A stretch of 32,876 bases of DNA, from positions 1,663 to 34,538 of the forward strand of contig NZVD01000074.1 in the NCBI GenBank assembly GCA_002701385.1. Direction: 5' to 3'. This document shows positions 7,579-15,281 of the stretch, piece after piece; the stretch's first letter is position 1, and the number at the start of each line of letters is the position of its first letter. The translations under genes and the position numbers were made by a program. The stretch is from Rhodopirellula sp. GTDB taxonomy: Bacteria; Planctomycetota; Planctomycetia; Pirellulales; Pirellulaceae. The notes under the pieces are model-generated. The model was not told where the DNA came from, searched no databases, and worked only from the letters and a program-made list of their open reading frames with translations.

Positions 7579-10542
7579 ATGAAGAACGTAAAAACCACTT
7601 TGAAGTCTATATTGCGACGCCGCGCCTCACGCCGACGTGCAGCGACCGATGCGCCGCTTGGTGGTTATGAAGTTCTGGAACCACGTTGTTTACTAGCAGC
7701 AGATGTTCTACAGCTCGGGGTTGTGTATACCGAGAATGATCTAGGGTCAGACGCCAGTGGTGATACGCTTGAAATCACGTTTGATCAGGGAGTGCCCAAC
7801 ACCCAACTGACGCGTCTCATTCTTCATGGCGATCACAACGACCTTGGATTTGATGCTGGTGATATCGTCTTTGATGTGGCTGAAAACGGCCTTGGTGCCG
7901 ACCACGCATTTCCCCTGACAGTCAGGCAGTTAACGGCACAACATGCACAAGCTTCGGTGGTTGCAACTGTACAGGATGGAAGCAGTTCACTGATTTTGGA
8001 ATTCGAACACTTCACTGCCGGTGACCGACTTGTAGTGGAATTAGACGTGGATGAAGTTGAAATCGCCTTAGGGGGGGCACCTGAGACACGTAATGAAGGA
8101 ATTGACCCAATCACATCCGGGATCGAGTTTCAGGGTGTGAAGATCGTGGCTGAGTTTTCTGCGCCTCATTATCTAGACGCCGGAGCTATGGGAGTATTCC
8201 GCAATAGCTATGACGCCAGTCTGATCGATTCAGGACTGGATTTGCCGGCAGATGATGCCCATGGCATGCGTGACAGAACTGCTGCGGCATTTGTAACAAC
8301 GATTCAAACGCCCCTTCCGATCAGTATTTCAGGATCCGTGTTTATGGATTTGGATAATGATCAAGCATGGGGGAGTGAAGACTACGGAATAGAAGATGTA
8401 CAAATCGAACTCTGGAAATTCGAGGACCATGGTTATGTATCGACCGGGCACTACGCGACGACTAATGCGAGTGGTGCGTATGGTTTTAGCGGCCTCGAAA
8501 CAGGAATCTACGAAGTCCGACAAGTCCAACCGAGCGGACTGATTGATAGTGCTGCCTATGCAGGATTGCTCGAGGACACTTCGGTAGGGACGGTAATTAA
8601 TCCCAACACGGTTTCGGAGATTATCGTAGCCGCAGGCGGAAGTGATGTCGTACAGGTAGACTTCGCCGAAACAGATTTTTCCGACGTTCGGGGCGTCGTC
8701 ACCTCTGAATCTGATGGCCCACTAGGTAATGTCACCGTAACACTCGTCTGTAATGACGGTGAATTAACTCGTTCGACCGTGACTCAGGAGAATGGTGGAT
8801 ACCTCTTTGAAGAGGTTCTGCCTGGTTCGTGTTGGGTTGAAGAAACCACACCCTCAGGATATCTCGACGGACCGGATACACCGGGAACAGTGAACGGAGT
8901 GGCGCAAGGACAGTCGGTGGATGAAGATCGCTTAGGCCCTATAGTCTTGCTTGCAGGTGACCAAGCGGTCGATTACAACTTTACAGAAATTCGCCCTGCG
9001 AATCTTACTGGAGTCGTTTTTCAGGATGGTGATTCGATTGTTGTTCACGCCGAAGAACAGGTGCGATTCCCTGGTAATGGCCAGCTAGATTCTGACGATC
9101 AACGAATCGCGAATGTCACACTGATTCTGACGAATGAAGTCACCGGCGAACAGTGGACGACCAGAACCAACCCTGGTGGGGAATTTGTCTTTAGGAATCT
9201 ACTGCCTGGCTCATACATGTTGCAGGAAGTTCATCCGGAAGGATACCGTGATGGTCCTGACTATGCCGGAACCGGACAAGGACAAGTAGACTCAGCTCAG
9301 GACACCATTCATCAGATTCAGATATCTGCTGGTCAAACCGCAACGGATTATCTGTTTAGTGAATACCAAGCCGAGATTGTACCTCTCGTGACTTCTCCAT
9401 TGGATCCCACGCCGCCTACATCAACCCACGGCAGTTCGACGGTGACTGGTGTTGGTACTGTGAATGCACCGGCCGGCATCATTCAATCTACGAGCAACGA
9501 TAATCGTCAGGATTTACGAGTTGGTCAGCAAATCCCCATCTACTCGGGACAGAATACCACTCGTTTACAAGCGAATGCATGGCACTTGAGTGTGATTGAT
9601 GGCGGGAACCCTCGCGGAGCTCTGAAGCCTGCTGCCGTGGGCCAACTGAGTATGGTATCGACCACCACCCTGACGGTTGAAAAGCGATGGGACGCTGCAA
9701 CACTTGATTCCGGGAGTTGGAGTGCTGTCTCTGTATTCGGCGATGCGATTGACTTGCAGCATGTGGTGATGGGAGATCCAAGTGCTGTTCCACTGGCTGG
9801 AGATTTTAACGGAGACGGAATAACCGATGTCGCTGTCTTCATCGATGGCTACTGGTTTATCGACATCAATGGTAACGGCCGTTGGGATGAAGAAGATTTG
9901 TGGGCCCGGATGGGGAATCATGAAGATCAGCCGGTCGTTGGCGATTGGGACGGAGATGGTAAAGATGATATTGGCGTCTTTGGACTTCAATGGCCGGGCG
10001 ATGGTGAGGTCGTAGAGCAGGATCCTGGCTTGCCGGATGCTGCCAATAAACTGCAAAAGCATGTGCCTAAAAATGTTCCACCCACCGATGCTGCATCACG
10101 CCGCCGGTTATTACAAAAATCCTCACAAGGGCAAGTTCGAGCTGATGTGGTGGATCATGTGTTTAAGTACGGTCGTCAGAATGAAATTGCTGTGGCTGGC
10201 GACTGGAATGGTGACGGCGTAGTAAATATTGGAACTTACCGGGATGGCCTGTGGAGACTCGATCTAAATGGAGATGGACGTATCTCTGAAGGAGATGAAG
10301 TCGTTTCTCTCGGAAGCAGTGACGACCTTCCGGTCAGCGGAGATTTCAACGGAGATGGAATCGATGAACTGGGAATTTATCGCGATGGCACATGGAAGCT
10401 TGATTTAAACGGAGATAGACATTTCGATTCCGTAGACGAGGTTTTCCAGCATGGGAAAGCCGGCGATCGACCTGTCGTAGGTGACTTTGATGGTGATGGC
10501 ATTGATGATATTGCCGTCTATCATGCTAATAAAGCGGGCTAA
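7579..10542 (+). CDS. LEPR-XLL surface protein with SdrD/Cna-B-like and FG-GAP-like repeats
   Basis: A large (987-residue) secreted or surface protein of planctomycetal type. A very basic N-terminus (ILRRRASRRR) is followed by the LEPR motif at 33-36 in the context VLEPRCLLAAD. Next comes a beta-rich domain (about 42-215). Three SdrD/Cna-B-like domains follow: about 247-340 (SGSVFMDLDNDQAWG), 365-460 (GVVTSESDGPLGNVTVTL) and 473-600 (GVVFQDGD...LPGSYMLQEVHPEGY). After a linker, residues about 737-987 form an array of calcium-loop repeats (AGDFNGDGITDVAVF, GDWDGDGKDDIGVF, GDWNGDGVVNIGTY, GDFNGDGIDELGIY, GDFDGDGIDDIAVY) alternating with DLNGDG-type loops. A Pro/Lys/Arg-rich segment of about 60 residues (GLPDAANKLQKHVP onwards) interrupts the array. 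The likely role is a calcium-stabilised adhesin or matrix protein; no enzyme domain is visible. It lies 7 nt after the WD40 gene. Confidence 0.9.
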   Translation: MKNVKTTLKSILRRRASRRRAATDAPLGGYEVLEPRCLLAADVLQLGVVYTENDLGSDASGDTLEITFDQGVPNTQLTRLILHGDHNDLGFDAGDIVFDVAENGLGADHAFPLTVRQLTAQHAQASVVATVQDGSSSLILEFEHFTAGDRLVVELDVDEVEIALGGAPETRNEGIDPITSGIEFQGVKIVAEFSAPHYLDAGAMGVFRNSYDASLIDSGLDLPADDAHGMRDRTAAAFVTTIQTPLPISISGSVFMDLDNDQAWGSEDYGIEDVQIELWKFEDHGYVSTGHYATTNASGAYGFSGLETGIYEVRQVQPSGLIDSAAYAGLLEDTSVGTVINPNTVSEIIVAAGGSDVVQVDFAETDFSDVRGVVTSESDGPLGNVTVTLVCNDGELTRSTVTQENGGYLFEEVLPGSCWVEETTPSGYLDGPDTPGTVNGVAQGQSVDEDRLGPIVLLAGDQAVDYNFTEIRPANLTGVVFQDGDSIVVHAEEQVRFPGNGQLDSDDQRIANVTLILTNEVTGEQWTTRTNPGGEFVFRNLLPGSYMLQEVHPEGYRDGPDYAGTGQGQVDSAQDTIHQIQISAGQTATDYLFSEYQAEIVPLVTSPLDPTPPTSTHGSSTVTGVGTVNAPAGIIQSTSNDNRQDLRVGQQIPIYSGQNTTRLQANAWHLSVIDGGNPRGALKPAAVGQLSMVSTTTLTVEKRWDAATLDSGSWSAVSVFGDAIDLQHVVMGDPSAVPLAGDFNGDGITDVAVFIDGYWFIDINGNGRWDEEDLWARMGNHEDQPVVGDWDGDGKDDIGVFGLQWPGDGEVVEQDPGLPDAANKLQKHVPKNVPPTDAASRRRLLQKSSQGQVRADVVDHVFKYGRQNEIAVAGDWNGDGVVNIGTYRDGLWRLDLNGDGRISEGDEVVSLGSSDDLPVSGDFNGDGIDELGIYRDGTWKLDLNGDRHFDSVDEVFQHGKAGDRPVVGDFDGDGIDDIAVYHANKAG

Positions 10543-10559
10543 GGTCCCGGCGGATTTGG

Positions 10560-10730
10560 CTAGGAGTTCTTTAGCTCGTTTGCTTCATTGGTAATCTTCG
10601 CCAACTCGGCTTCTAACGCTTCCAGTTCACCTGGTTCATCGTTTTGTTGCTTGACGCACACAATTCGGTGTTGCAGATCTTTCTGTTTTTTGCGAATCAC
10701 GGCCAGACGTTTCTTGGATTTCTTGTCCAT
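10560..10730 (-). CDS. Small charged helical protein, 56 aa
   Basis: A short protein not recognised as any named family. It starts MDKKSKKRLAVIRKK and continues with long charged helical sequence (GELEALEAELAKITNEANEL), which looks like a coiled coil with an Arg/Lys-rich N-terminus. No signal peptide or membrane segment is visible. The start ATG is 8 nt after the stop codon of the upstream membrane-protein gene, so it is probably the third gene of the minus-strand operon CCA enzyme, membrane protein, small protein. AAGGG lies about 13 nt before the start, inside the end of the upstream gene, which suggests coupled translation. Support for reality is the tight spacing, the protein-like composition and the clean fit between the stop of the convergent surface-protein gene (10542) and the upstream gene. 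Confidence 0.65.
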   Translation of the reverse strand: MDKKSKKRLAVIRKKQKDLQHRIVCVKQQNDEPGELEALEAELAKITNEANELKNS

Positions 10731-10738
10731 CGTTCAGA

Positions 10739-11281
10739 TTACCCTTCGTCAGTAGAATTGATGTCCACGGTCGTTGTCTCTGGTGCCATAAGCGTCGAGC
10801 GGCTGGAGTTGTCGGAATTTGGAATATCGCGTGCAACCCGAGGGGCGACATTCATGAGCCCTGCAAAGAGCACTACCAGAATCGCCGCCATCATATTGAT
10901 TTTACCCCACTTGGCTTCCTGTTCCTGAAACTTAATGGCCACTTCACTTCGTCCCGATAATAACGAACTGACATAAAAGACAATTCCGACCAGGATGAGT
11001 TTTGCGGTAAAGGCAGCATGATAAATCGGAGTGGGTTTCGGATCACCCTTAAATGCGATGTACGCATTATAGAAGCCACTAATGATAATAATGCCAGCAC
11101 AGATCATGATGACTTTCGCCCAGGTCCGCTTAATCTTCCCTTTGACGTCATTGGCATCATCGCTGTCTTTGAGGGCTGGGATAAGAGTGGTTTGCATGAA
11201 GATGGAACCGCCCACCAGAATGACTGCCGGTAAGATGTGTCCCCACCGTGAAAGTAGTTTGATGTAGTCTGTCGGTTCCAT
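10739..11281 (-). CDS. Four-helix integral membrane protein, CopD-like in outline
   Basis: A 180-residue inner-membrane protein with four predicted transmembrane helices: about 17-36 (ILPAVILVGGSIFM), 54-75 (VIMICAGIIIISGFYNAYIAF), 88-108 (AAFTAKLILVGIVFYVSSLL) and 128-146 (MMAAILVVLFAGLMNV). The first helix pattern (RWGHILPAVILVGGSIF) resembles the start of CopD/DUF2269-type membrane proteins, which also have a His in that position, but I see no defined metal site and would not assign copper transport. The C-terminal 30 residues are polar and Ser/Thr-rich. It lies 12 nt downstream of the CCA-adding enzyme gene and 8 nt upstream of the small helical protein gene, so the three form an operon. 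Confidence 0.75.
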   Translation of the reverse strand: MEPTDYIKLLSRWGHILPAVILVGGSIFMQTTLIPALKDSDDANDVKGKIKRTWAKVIMICAGIIIISGFYNAYIAFKGDPKPTPIYHAAFTAKLILVGIVFYVSSLLSGRSEVAIKFQEQEAKWGKINMMAAILVVLFAGLMNVAPRVARDIPNSDNSSRSTLMAPETTTVDINSTDEG

Positions 11282-11293
11282 GATGCATACTCA

Positions 11294-12559
11294 TTAGGAA
11301 TGAATGGATTGATAAGTTGAACGTGCCAGCGCCTCGGCTTCCACTTTCGTGGTGATATTGCCGAGTAATTGTTGATCCCGCACTGTAGTCAGAACTTTAG
11401 AGAATGCGGGGCCGGGTGTCATGCCCAATTGGATGAGATCTGCTCCGCTTAACAACTCAGCAGGATTCAATTCCTGTTCAGCCAACTGCAATTTTTTTTC
11501 ACAAAATGTAACGCCGTCTAAGACAGACTGGGTGGCTTCGGCGACCGCACGAGCTAGTTGTAATGTAATCGTGCCCCACTGGTGAATCAGGATTTTCTGA
11601 ATCTTGGGCCAGGGAGTTGAACCGGCTTGTAGCAACGTCTCGAAGTTTTCGAGGATCCAAAACGTTGCTTCAGCAATGTCGTTGGATGCCTTCATGGATT
11701 TGATTGTTTTCTTCACATCCTTGGCCGATCGTTGCGGAGCCAGCGTGTGATAGAGTGCCGCAAAGGTTAAGGCGCTATGGTGCACCGGCAAAGAAGCTAG
11801 TACAGCTTTAGCAAGTTCCACTTGGTCTTCATCGGCAGTGGTATCAGGTAATACATAGGGCAGGACTCCTGTGGCTTGCAGCAACTCAAGACCCCGTAAA
11901 CGATTGGGAGAAGCCAACGTTTTTTCCAATTCGACCAGAATACGTTCCCGGGATACCTGACTGAGTTTCTCAACGTACGTGCAGACAGCCTGAAGCGTTT
12001 CCGCTTCGATGTCAAATCCTAGCGTGGTGGCAAATCGAATGGCTCGAAAGATTCGCAATTTATCTTCTTCAAATCGCTCTGCAGGAATGCCGATTGCCCG
12101 GACGAGTTGATTTCTCAGATCCTCTCGCCCTTGAACATAATCAATGGTCTCCATAGTCAGAGGATCCAGGAACATTCCGTTGATAGTGAAGTCCCGTCGT
12201 TGTGCATCGAGTTCAGGCGTACTGTAGGAAACACGGTCTGGACGACGGCCGTCCGAGTAAGACACGTCTTCCCTGAAAGTGGCGATCTCGATGTTGCCCT
12301 GTTGCTTGGAACCAATCAACGTGATAACACCAAACGAGGCTCCGATAGCCAAGGTGCGGCGTCGACCAAACAGTTTGCGGATTTCATCGGGAACGGCATT
12401 GGTTGCTACATCGTAGTCTTTGGGCGTTAGCTGAAGGTGGTGATCGCGCACACACCCACCGGCCCAATAGGAGATAAACCCGTGTTGTCGAAGCGTTTCC
12501 ACGGTTTCAACGGCAAACTCTCGGGCTTTTTCAGCGTCTATGGATTGCGTGCTGGCCAT
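11294..12559 (-). CDS. cca: CCA-adding tRNA nucleotidyltransferase / poly(A) polymerase family
   Basis: Class II nucleotidyltransferase that adds or repairs the 3' CCA of tRNAs (the related PcnB enzymes add poly(A)). In the 421 residues I see the GG-x-x-R-D flexible loop (WAGGCVRDH, 34-39), the catalytic metal pair DYD (48-50), RRDFTINGMF (121-130), and the neck motif EEDKLRIFRAIRFATTLGF with RERILVELEK. The C-terminal part is helical and has no clear HD domain. CCA-adding activity is favoured because the tRNA-Leu in this window lacks an encoded CCA, but the family also includes PcnB. The ATG is the natural start; no good ribosome binding site is visible upstream. It is the first gene of the minus-strand operon, divergent from the rhodanese gene across about 75 nt that must hold both promoters. 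Confidence 0.92.
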   Translation of the reverse strand: MASTQSIDAEKAREFAVETVETLRQHGFISYWAGGCVRDHHLQLTPKDYDVATNAVPDEIRKLFGRRRTLAIGASFGVITLIGSKQQGNIEIATFREDVSYSDGRRPDRVSYSTPELDAQRRDFTINGMFLDPLTMETIDYVQGREDLRNQLVRAIGIPAERFEEDKLRIFRAIRFATTLGFDIEAETLQAVCTYVEKLSQVSRERILVELEKTLASPNRLRGLELLQATGVLPYVLPDTTADEDQVELAKAVLASLPVHHSALTFAALYHTLAPQRSAKDVKKTIKSMKASNDIAEATFWILENFETLLQAGSTPWPKIQKILIHQWGTITLQLARAVAEATQSVLDGVTFCEKKLQLAEQELNPAELLSGADLIQLGMTPGPAFSKVLTTVRDQQLLGNITTKVEAEALARSTYQSIHS

Positions 12560-12635
12560 AGATAGAACATAACAGTTTGAATGATTTTATGTAGACGTCG
12601 AATTGTTGAAACTGTGATTTTGGAGAGTGTCACTT

Positions 12636-12971
12636 ATGAGTGAGTTGGGTCTGGAGATTACCGTCGCGGAAACCAAGCAGTTATTGGAAGAACAGGCAGA
12701 TTTTCACTTTCTGGACTGTCGCGAGCAAAACGAATGGGATTTCGTGAATATCGAGGGAGCCGAGCTTCTGCCGATGAGCGAGATTCAAGAGCGAGTGGCT
12801 GAACTGGAGCCTCATAAGGATCGCCATATCGTGATTCACTGCCACCATGGTGGTCGGAGCTTGCAGGTGGCTCAGTGGTTGAGAAATCAAGGCTATGATC
12901 AGGCGCAAAGCATGGCCGGAGGCATTGATGTCTGGAGTCAGGAGATTGATGGAACCAAACCACGTTATTAA
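12636..12971 (+). CDS. Single-domain rhodanese-like sulfurtransferase
   Basis: A 111-residue rhodanese-homology protein that may transfer sulfane sulfur through a persulfide on its active-site cysteine. Visible features are FLDCREQNEWDFVNIEGA (the family's D-x-R-x-x-x-E-x-x-x-G-H-I region, with Asn-Ile-Glu in place of His-Ile) and the active-site loop IVIHCHHGGRS with Cys69. The C-terminal motif is AGGIDVWSQEID. I choose ATG 12636 over the in-frame GTG at 12627: TGGAGAG at 12621-12627 is spaced 8 nt from the ATG and overlaps the GTG. The second cysteine (Cys28) lies beside the conserved Asp. The short intergenic distance to the SDR gene (39 nt) suggests shared transcription. The substrate is unknown. 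Confidence 0.9.
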   Translation: MSELGLEITVAETKQLLEEQADFHFLDCREQNEWDFVNIEGAELLPMSEIQERVAELEPHKDRHIVIHCHHGGRSLQVAQWLRNQGYDQAQSMAGGIDVWSQEIDGTKPRY

Positions 12972-13010
12972 CGCATCATCTATGGCGGCATATAAGAAGG
13001 AAGATCAGAA

Positions 13011-14000
13011 ATGACGACAGCGTTTGTGACAGGACCGACAGGATGCATTGGGGCGGCCACCGTGCAGTACTTACTGGACCACGGTATACAACGAGTGGTG
13101 GGCATGAGCCGCAAGAGGGATTTCAGTCGAATCGCAGCGTCTTATCATGATCGTTTGGAATTCATTGAAGGAGACATCACTTCGCTCGATCAGGTCCAGG
13201 AAGCGATTTCTTCGGTAGCACCCAATCTGATTATTCATTTAGCTGCCTTCCAGACTCCGGATTGTATGGCACGCCCGCTGCAGGGCATGGAAGTTAACGT
13301 GATCGGTACTCGGAACATTATTCAGGCAGCCAGTCAGTTAGGCAGTACGTTACAACGGTTGGTTTTAGCTTCCAGTTCTGCAGTGTACGGACCGCGCGAA
13401 ATTTACCCGGGAGAAACAGTGACTACCGACGTCCCTTACCTACCTCCCAATCTCTACGGATTTTGGAAGATTTGTAATGAAGGAATGGGACAAGCGTTTC
13501 ATCGTGAAACGGGGATTCCCACCGTTTGTATACGCTTATCCACTTGCTACGGTCCTGGGCGCGATTTGGGTATGACTTCGGCTCCTACTGCGATGTTGAA
13601 ATGTGCTGCGGCGGGGCAGCGATTCAGGATGCCCTATCAGGGGCGCGAACATTTCCACTTTGTAGGCGATGTCGGAGCTGGTTTTGCTGAAGCCGCGATC
13701 AGTCCGTTTAAAGGATACGGAGCTTTCAATCTACGAGGAATCACCGTACACACGGAAGAGTTTATCCGAACGATTCAGCAGGTGGGCGGAGAGTTGGGAT
13801 TGGAAAATGTAGACGTCGGCATCGAAGAGGGTGCTCAGGGAATGCCGTTTGTTAACGATCTGGATGCCGAGGCATCATTGGAGGCATTTCCAGCGATGTC
13901 GTTGACTTCAATTGAGGACGGAATTCGTGTTTCTCTCAAAGCATTCAAAGCGATGGCAGATGCCGGCGAACTAGAGGCTGCTTATAACCCTGGTGGCTAG
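13011..14000 (+). CDS. NAD(P)-dependent epimerase/dehydratase, extended SDR
   Basis: An extended short-chain dehydrogenase of nucleotide-sugar epimerase type, 329 residues, cytoplasmic. The Rossmann motif TGPTGCIG (7-14) binds the dinucleotide. The NLIIHLAA segment, the serine motif LASSSAVYGP (119-128) and the catalytic Tyr149-x3-Lys153 (YGFWK) are all in place, with RLSTCYGPGR downstream. The ligand is not determinable by eye; the family includes UDP-glucose 4-epimerases and related sugar-modifying enzymes. AAGAAGGAAGA just upstream provides a good ribosome binding site for the ATG. It follows the rhodanese gene by 39 nt and is not followed by another gene on this strand until the tRNA. Confidence 0.9.
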   Translation: MTTAFVTGPTGCIGAATVQYLLDHGIQRVVGMSRKRDFSRIAASYHDRLEFIEGDITSLDQVQEAISSVAPNLIIHLAAFQTPDCMARPLQGMEVNVIGTRNIIQAASQLGSTLQRLVLASSSAVYGPREIYPGETVTTDVPYLPPNLYGFWKICNEGMGQAFHRETGIPTVCIRLSTCYGPGRDLGMTSAPTAMLKCAAAGQRFRMPYQGREHFHFVGDVGAGFAEAAISPFKGYGAFNLRGITVHTEEFIRTIQQVGGELGLENVDVGIEEGAQGMPFVNDLDAEASLEAFPAMSLTSIEDGIRVSLKAFKAMADAGELEAAYNPGG

Positions 14001-14422
14001 GGAAATGTCCTGTCTTACGTTGTAGTAATGTCTGCCTATGAACGTAGGATCTTTTCTATTTTGGGTCTCTGAGCTAATTCGTCGATCAATTTGTCCAGAT
14101 AGTGGCACTTGCGTGTTAGACGACTTTTGATTTCCACAATTCGATATCCACAGACATCCCTTTAATAAGTTGGGTTTTGGATTTAGTTTTGCTTGCTTGA
14201 AGAATTCTTTATGGAACATTTTATAAGGGCCCTCAATACGCGTCTCCCTTTCAACAACACCGAGCTCTTTTCGACCAGCTTCTTAATTACCTGCCCAAAC
14301 GAACCCAGTGACTATGTTGGATTTTGATGCTGTCAAAATGCCGTCAGCAACCTCAACTTTTCTGTGCAGCCTACTTCACAAGTAGCCGATTGAGTCGATA
14401 ATAACAGTGTCAAATCACACAT
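14001..14422. other. Gene-free stretch between the SDR gene and tRNA-Leu
   Basis: No convincing gene is visible in these 422 bases. A minus-strand open frame of 82 codons overlapping the SDR end has no protein-like features. The right end probably holds the tRNA promoter (14375-14402). The middle shows no repeats or structures I would defend. Confidence 0.4.
14375..14402 (+). promoter_or_regulatory. Possible promoter of tRNA-Leu
   Basis: TTCACA at 14375-14380 and GATAAT at 14397-14402 are spaced by 16 bp and end 20 nt before the mature tRNA 5' end. This is a plausible sigma-70-type promoter; it was called by eye only. Confidence 0.4.
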
Positions 14423-14506
14423 GCGGATGTGGCGGAATTGGCAGACGCGCTAGATTCAGGTTCTAGTGCCCTTCGGGGCGTGGAGGTTCAACTCCTCTCA
14501 TCCGCA
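14423..14506 (+). tRNA. tRNA-Leu (anticodon CAG)
   Basis: An 84-nt class II tRNA. The acceptor GCGGATG pairs with CATCCGC, followed by an A discriminator. The D-arm reads GGCGGAATTGGCAGACGC. The anticodon stem CTAGA/TCTAG encloses the loop TTCAGGT with CAG at the anticodon. The variable arm is TGCCCTTCGGGGCGT, and the T-arm is GGAGGTTCAACTCCTC. The 3' CCA is not encoded (the next bases are CTTC), so CCA must be added post-transcriptionally; a CCA-adding enzyme gene lies at 11294-12559. An intrinsic terminator follows at 14517. Confidence 0.97.
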
Positions 14507-14516
14507 CTTCATAGAA

Positions 14517-14558
14517 ACAGGGGTTTCCGGCATCACGTTGGAAGCTCCTGTTTTTTTT
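14517..14558 (+). terminator. Intrinsic terminator after tRNA-Leu
   Basis: A 12-bp stem (14517-14528 with 14540-14551, including two G-T wobbles) with an 11-nt loop is followed by eight T (14551-14558). It begins 11 nt after the tRNA, giving a clean monocistronic tRNA transcription unit. Confidence 0.9.
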
Positions 14559-14712
14559 GTGGCTCTCCTGACTACCAAATGACTACCGTGACGGAAATTT
14601 CTAGCTCAATCGGCACTTGCAACGACCTCGCCATGATAATCGAGGCACCAACGCTTTACCGAATTTCCTCGCAGGATTTGAATTCAGCATCCCATCTAGT
14701 ACAGAATGCTTC

Positions 14713-15261
14713 TCAATAATCGGCTGATTCTAAACAATACCATACGTGCTTACGAAGTAGATGCCCCTCAGGAATTAATGGATGGTCAAAAGAGCCACGA
14801 TGCGTCATCCCTAAACGCTGCATGACACGTACAGATCGCTCATTCAAGGGAGTCGTGAACGAGACGATTTGCTTAAGTTTCAATTCGCCAAAAGCATACG
14901 ACAAGCAAGCTTCAGCACCCTCTGTTGCCATCCCTTTTCCCCAATAATCAACGGCCAGCCGCCACCCTATTTCAACGGCCGGGGTGAATTCCGTTTCGTA
15001 TGGAACTTGTTGCATTCCAATAAAACCCATCAGCTGATTATCGTCGAGATTTTCTGCTGCCCAAAAACCAAACCCGTGCAGATCAATCCTCGCGTTCATA
15101 CGTTCCATCACGTCCTCAGCTTCAGCCGGCGACAGCTTTGCAAATTCAGGGAAGAATTCCATAACTCGTGAGTCGGCATTTATCGCAGCGAATGATTCCA
15201 AATCGGTTGGACGATACTTGCGTAATCCGATTCGTTTGGTTTTTATGACAAAATTATTCAT
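14713..15261 (-). CDS. GNAT-family N-acetyltransferase (RimJ/RimL type)
   Basis: A cytoplasmic acetyl-CoA-dependent transferase of 182 residues. It opens with IKTKRIGLRKYRPTDLESF, typical of the RimL/RimJ-like group. The acetyl-CoA pyrophosphate loop lies in EIGWRLAVDYWGKGMATEGAEACLSYAF (R/Q-x-x-G-x-G/A as W-G-K-G-M-A). The characteristic NERSVRVMQRLGM follows, and the C-terminus HVWYCLES is also typical. The acceptor may be a protein N-terminus, amino acid or small molecule and cannot be told. It is the second gene of a minus-strand pair; its ATG is only 4 nt from the stop of the upstream secreted protein gene and directly abuts a short hairpin (15262-15281). Confidence 0.9.
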   Translation of the reverse strand: MNNFVIKTKRIGLRKYRPTDLESFAAINADSRVMEFFPEFAKLSPAEAEDVMERMNARIDLHGFGFWAAENLDDNQLMGFIGMQQVPYETEFTPAVEIGWRLAVDYWGKGMATEGAEACLSYAFGELKLKQIVSFTTPLNERSVRVMQRLGMTHRGSFDHPLIPEGHLLRKHVWYCLESADY

Positions 15262-15281
15262 ACCGTTAATCTTTCAACGGT
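15262..15281 (-). promoter_or_regulatory. Hairpin immediately before the GNAT start codon
   Basis: On the minus strand ACCGTT and AACGGT form a perfect 6-bp stem around the 8-base loop GAAAGATT, ending exactly at the base before ATG. The loop carries the only Shine-Dalgarno-like bases (GAAAG), and the upstream gene's stop codon lies in the 3' arm. Ribosomes finishing the upstream gene would open it, suggesting translational coupling. Confidence 0.4.

Noticed and set aside
9565-10062. A 165-codon minus-strand open frame inside the LEPR-XLL gene
   Set aside because: Antisense to calcium-loop repeats that are clearly coding on the plus strand; repeated composition opens the opposite frame.
13971-14219. 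An 82-codon minus-strand frame after the SDR gene
   Set aside because: No recognisable motifs and no convincing ribosome binding site; it overlaps the end of the SDR gene.
14429-14719. A 96-codon plus-strand open frame starting MAELADALDSGSSALRG
   Set aside because: Its first 26 codons are a reading of the tRNA-Leu gene itself, a well-known artefact; the rest runs through the terminator and has no protein-like character.
14423-14720. tRNA-Leu as an integration site for a genomic island
   Set aside because: No integrase gene follows and I found no second copy of the tRNA 3' end in the window.
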